From: Chthoniobacterales bacterium
GTDB taxonomy: Bacteria; Verrucomicrobiota; Verrucomicrobiia; Chthoniobacterales; JACTMZ01
NCBI GenBank assembly: GCA_018883245.1
Contig: VEQL01000004.1
Coordinates: 1-64,000 of the forward strand
DNA: 64,000 nt
Direction: 5' to 3'
In this document: in pieces, positions 61,281-64,000 of the stretch
Layout of the letters: every line of letters begins with the position of its first letter
Position numbering within the stretch: position 1 is the first letter of the stretch
Made by a program: the position numbers and the translations under genes
Notes under the pieces: generated by a model
Told to the model about the DNA's origin: nothing
What the model saw: the letters and a program-made list of their open reading frames with translations, nothing else
Database searches by the model: none

Positions 61281-61738
61281 TGAAAAAATTCGCCGCCATC
61301 ACTTGCCTCACCATGGCCCTCTCTTTCTCCGCGCGCTGCGAGCCGGCGGCATCGACGGTTCCCGCGGCGAGCGAGGACAAAGAGCCGTCTCTGAGGGCGC
61401 GCGTGCTCGAGTTCTCCGGCGGCTTGTGCAACGAGGGTTTCAAAGTTCGCGACGGATTCTGGTCCACGCGTCTCGACGGCGGCGCCCCCGCGCGTTTGGC
61501 CGTGAATCTTTTCGCGGGCAACCGCTACTGGTTCTGTGCCGCCGCGCCCGAGCGTGTTTCGGGGATGAAAATCACGCTCTTCGATCCGCGGGGCGAGGAG
61601 GTCAAGGTCTCCGAACACCGCGGACCGGGAGTTGCCGCCGCGGGAATGACCGCGGTCGCCACGGGGCGCTACGTCGTCCAGGTGGAAAGTCCCGGTGGGG
61701 CCGCGGAAGACATTTGCCTCGTCTATCTCTTCAAATAA
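61280..61738 (+). CDS. uncharacterised exported beta-rich protein
   Basis: This 152-residue protein has a signal peptide (MKKFAAITCLTMALSFSARC). The mature part has LEFSGGLCNEGFKVRDGFWS and a beta-sandwich-like pattern (ARLAVNLFAGNRYWFCAAAP, GMKITLFDPRGEEVKVSEHR, TGRYVVQVESPGG). This recalls the carbohydrate-binding or pre-peptidase C-terminal fold, but no family is secure. It is translationally coupled to the lipoprotein gene by a one-base overlap and ends the feo transcript as far as I can see. Confidence 0.6.
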   Translation: MKKFAAITCLTMALSFSARCEPAASTVPAASEDKEPSLRARVLEFSGGLCNEGFKVRDGFWSTRLDGGAPARLAVNLFAGNRYWFCAAAPERVSGMKITLFDPRGEEVKVSEHRGPGVAAAGMTAVATGRYVVQVESPGGAAEDICLVYLFK

Positions 61739-61747
61739 ATTTGTCCC

Positions 61748-62212
61748 ATGGCATCCACCGAAACGACCGAAAAGCTGCACGGGCGCGCAGTAAGGCAATA
61801 CTCCGTCTTCCTGGCCAACCGCGTGGGCGCGCTCATGCAAGTGGTCAAAATGCTCAACGAAGCCCGCGTCGTCGTGCTGGCGCTCAGCATCCAGGATTCG
61901 TCGGAAACCTCGATCGCGCGCATCATCGTGAGCGATCCGGAAATGCTGGAGGAACTCTTCGGGCGCAATGACATCCCCTATGGAGTTTGTGATGTGGTGG
62001 TGGCGGAACTGGAAGAGGGCGCATCCGATCTGCCGCGCCTGCTTGCGGCTTTGCTGGAGGCCGAAGTGAACATCCTCTTCAGCTACACGCTGCTGGTGCG
62101 TCCGCGCGGACGCCCCTTGCTCGCCATCCACACCGACGACCTGGAATGCGCCAGCGCGGTCCTCGGGTCGCGCGGGTTCCGCCTGCTGAGACAGACGGAC
62201 CTTTCGCGTTAG
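61748..62212 (+). CDS. tandem ACT-domain protein
   Basis: This 154-residue protein has two ACT-like units: residues 14-70 (VRQYSVFLANRVGALMQVVK, then VVLALSIQDSSETSIARIIV) and 75-150 (PYGVCDVVVAELEEGASDLP, ILFSYTLLVRPRGRPLLAIH). This is the arrangement of small ACT proteins that bind amino acids as regulators. An acetolactate synthase gene starts 1.4 kb downstream; a link is possible but not shown. It starts 9 bases after the feo-linked exported gene, though its role differs. Confidence 0.75.
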   Translation: MASTETTEKLHGRAVRQYSVFLANRVGALMQVVKMLNEARVVVLALSIQDSSETSIARIIVSDPEMLEELFGRNDIPYGVCDVVVAELEEGASDLPRLLAALLEAEVNILFSYTLLVRPRGRPLLAIHTDDLECASAVLGSRGFRLLRQTDLSR

Positions 62213-62222
62213 CACGCGGCCT

Positions 62223-63485
62223 TTACTCGCTTTCCGCGGCGCCCGGCAGCACGGGTTGCTGGGCTGTGGTGCGCGCGCCGAGGGAGCGCAGCTTTTCCGT
62301 CTGGCGCAGGAGATTCCCGCGGCCGTCGCGCAGCTTGTTCATCGCGTCATCGTAACTTTCCTGCGTCTGGCGGATGCGGAGGCCGATATTTTCCAGATCG
62401 CGGCAGAACGCGACGAATTTGTCATAAAGCTTCCCGCCCTGCTCGGCGATTTCGCGCGCGTGGCGGTTCTGCAGGTCTTGCTGCCAAAGTTGCGCCACGA
62501 GGCGCGCGGTGGCAATGACGTTGGGTGCCGTGACGAGCACGATGTTGCGCGCGAGCGCCTCTTCCACCAGATCGGGTGCAGTTTCGAGCGCGGCGTGCAG
62601 TGCCGGCTCCACGGGGACGAATAGGAAAACGAAGTCGGGCGAATTGATGCCCGGCAGCGCCGCGTAGTCCTTCGATGCAAGTTGCCCGATGTGCCGCCGC
62701 AAGGCCTCGGCGTGTTCCTTGGCCGCGGCTTTGCGCTCCTCTTCGTCTTGCGCGCTGCATTGGCGTTCGTAGGCAACCAGCGAGACCTTTGCATCGATGA
62801 TGACTTTCCTTCCGCCGGGAAGATCAAGAATCACGTCGGGCTGCAGTCGCCTGCCTTCTCCGGTCGTCCCCGAAACTTGCGCGTGGAAATGCTGTCCGCG
62901 CACGAGTCCCGCTTTTTCCAGCACCGACTCGAGGATCATCTCGCCCCAGTTGCCGCGCGTCTTGGCCTGGCCCTTGAGGGCCTGCGCGAGATTGCCCGCC
63001 TCGCGCGAAACCGTCTGGTTGAGTTCGCTCAGTCGCCGCACTTCTTCGGTCAGCGCGAAGCGCGCCTCGCTTTCTTTGCCGTAAGCTTCGTTGACCTGCT
63101 GCTTGAATTCCCTGAGGTGCTCTGACAATGGCCCGAGTAACTGCTCGAGATGGTTGCGGTTTTGCTCGGTGAAGCGGCGGGATTTGTCCTCGAGGATCGA
63201 GGCGGCGAGATTTTCGATCTCGGTCTTTATGGCCGCGCGCGATTCCTCGAGCCTCGCGGCACGCTGGCGCTCGGCGGAAAGATCCGCTGCAGAAACGCGG
63301 AGTTCATCGACGAGTTTGCGGCGCTCCTCGTCGAGATAATGAACCTGCCGCTGGAGTTCGTCGGCCAAAGTGCGCGCGGCGGCAGTCTCGGACGCTGCGA
63401 GGATGGCGCGGCGTCGGCCGGCGAGGTAGCCGGCCAAGACACCGAAGACCAGCGAGGCAAGGGTCCACCAGAGATATTCGGGCAT
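62223..63485 (-). CDS. rmuC: DNA recombination protein RmuC
   Basis: This 420-residue protein starts with a membrane helix ([20 protein letters not shown]) and a long coiled coil (residues about 30-150, with [20 protein letters not shown]). The nuclease-like RmuC core then holds [40 protein letters not shown] with [12 protein letters not shown], and [20 protein letters not shown]. RmuC limits short-repeat inversions in E. coli. It is convergent with the ACT gene and 90 bases divergent from ilvB. Confidence 0.9.
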   Translation of the reverse strand: MPEYLWWTLASLVFGVLAGYLAGRRRAILAASETAAARTLADELQRQVHYLDEERRKLVDELRVSAADLSAERQRAARLEESRAAIKTEIENLAASILEDKSRRFTEQNRNHLEQLLGPLSEHLREFKQQVNEAYGKESEARFALTEEVRRLSELNQTVSREAGNLAQALKGQAKTRGNWGEMILESVLEKAGLVRGQHFHAQVSGTTGEGRRLQPDVILDLPGGRKVIIDAKVSLVAYERQCSAQDEEERKAAAKEHAEALRRHIGQLASKDYAALPGINSPDFVFLFVPVEPALHAALETAPDLVEEALARNIVLVTAPNVIATARLVAQLWQQDLQNRHAREIAEQGGKLYDKFVAFCRDLENIGLRIRQTQESYDDAMNKLRDGRGNLLRQTEKLRSLGARTTAQQPVLPGAAESE

Positions 63486-63575
63486 GGCAGATCCTTACCA
63501 TGGGGGACACAATGTGTCGAAACAGGCCGCGCCGTGGCGGTTGCTTCTCGCAAGGGACTCCGGTATAAACGGGGG

Positions 63576-64000
63576 ATGAGTATAGCAACCGCCGCCGCCC
63601 GCGGTCCGGCCTCAGCCCAGCAAAGCGCGAAGCTGATGAACGGCGCGGAGATTCTCGTGAAGTGCCTCGAACTCGAGGGCGCGGATGTCATCTTTGCCTA
63701 CCCCGGTGGCGCGAGCATGCCGATCCACCAGGCGCTCACGCGTTCCAAAAAGATCCGCACCATTCTTCCGCGCCATGAGCAGGGCGGGGTCTTCGCCGCC
63801 GAAGGTTATGCGCGCGCGACGGGCAAAGTCGGCCTTTGCATGGCCACGTCCGGACCGGGCGCCACCAACTTGGTCACCGGTCTCGCGGATGCGTTCATGG
63901 ATTCCGTGCCCGTCATCGCCATCACCGGCCAGGTGCCGCAGGAGATGATCGGCCGCGGGGCGTTCCAGGAAACGGATATCTTCGGCATGACGCTGCCGAT
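63576..64000 (+). CDS. ilvB: acetolactate synthase large subunit, partial
   Basis: The first 141 codons of a thiamine-diphosphate enzyme are visible; the frame runs off the window. After a short Ala-rich lead come [34 protein letters not shown], the catalytic Glu in [20 protein letters not shown] and [20 protein letters not shown]. These are the acetolactate synthase (AHAS) signature of branched-chain amino acid synthesis. A purine-rich GGGGG lies 2 bases before the ATG at 63576. The regulatory subunit is not in view. Confidence 0.9.
   Translation, partial: MSIATAAARGPASAQQSAKLMNGAEILVKCLELEGADVIFAYPGGASMPIHQALTRSKKIRTILPRHEQGGVFAAEGYARATGKVGLCMATSGPGATNLVTGLADAFMDSVPVIAITGQVPQEMIGRGAFQETDIFGMTLP

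Noticed and set aside
1-64000. CRISPR array, prophage, insertion sequence or rRNA operon
   Set aside because: No regularly spaced direct repeats, no phage structural or transposase genes and no rRNA sequence seen on either strand.

Overview
This is a GC-rich, densely packed bacterial chromosome segment made almost entirely of housekeeping genes on both strands, with many 1-8 base stop/start overlaps that imply operons. I infer a Gram-negative, rod-shaped, aerobically respiring bacterium, most likely Verrucomicrobiota or a close relative in the PVC group. The grounds are the mix of lipoproteins, exported proteins and TPR proteins, the mreBCD-mrdA-rng order, and the GldA/GldF/GldG/DUF4340 cluster. 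No rRNA gene or lineage marker confirms this.

Left end (1-2.5 kb): a small accessory patch holding a RelB/DinJ-type antitoxin cut by the window edge, a DUF2442-DUF4160 pair preceded by two tiny ORFs, a GbsR/MarR-type regulator and a Phd-PIN (VapBC-like) module. Next (2.6-9.5 kb) come rluE, the pyruvate dehydrogenase operon pdhA-pdhB-pdhC, cdd and mnmG. Three parS-like palindromes lie in and just before mnmG, so the chromosome partition centre is probably near.

From 9.6 to 15.8 kb lies the cell-shape operon mreB-mreC-mreD-mrdA-rng, facing away from a complete late heme operon hemE-hemN-hemG-hemH (16-20.7 kb). An ABC exporter of GldA/F/G type with a DUF4340 protein follows on the minus strand. 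Then come sucA-sucB, a TPR protein, a Fpg-type glycosylase, lpdA (E3 for both dehydrogenase complexes), an old yellow enzyme and tRNA-Arg(CCG).

The middle (34-45 kb) holds an RNase H-fold nuclease coupled to a TPR-like protein, a lipoprotein, an NlpC/P60 enzyme, a DUF1015 protein, hpf, the condensin genes scpA-scpB, pheA, a large TPR protein and rimO. At 45-52.7 kb are ftsK with a RodZ-like gene, purB, ffh-rpsP-khpA, a dgkA-type kinase and an SMR transporter. A redox group (DUF1573 protein, MauE/DoxX protein, rhodanese) surrounded by short hairpin repeats leads to an exported superoxide dismutase.

Right end (55.8-64 kb): a low-molecular-weight phosphatase read in one frame with serine hydroxymethyltransferase; a ferrous-iron operon feoA-feoA-feoB plus a Cys-rich peptide and two uncharacterised exported proteins, with a 17-base Fur-like palindrome in front; an ACT-domain protein; rmuC; and the start of an acetolactate synthase large subunit. 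I see no insertion sequence, prophage, CRISPR array or rRNA operon.
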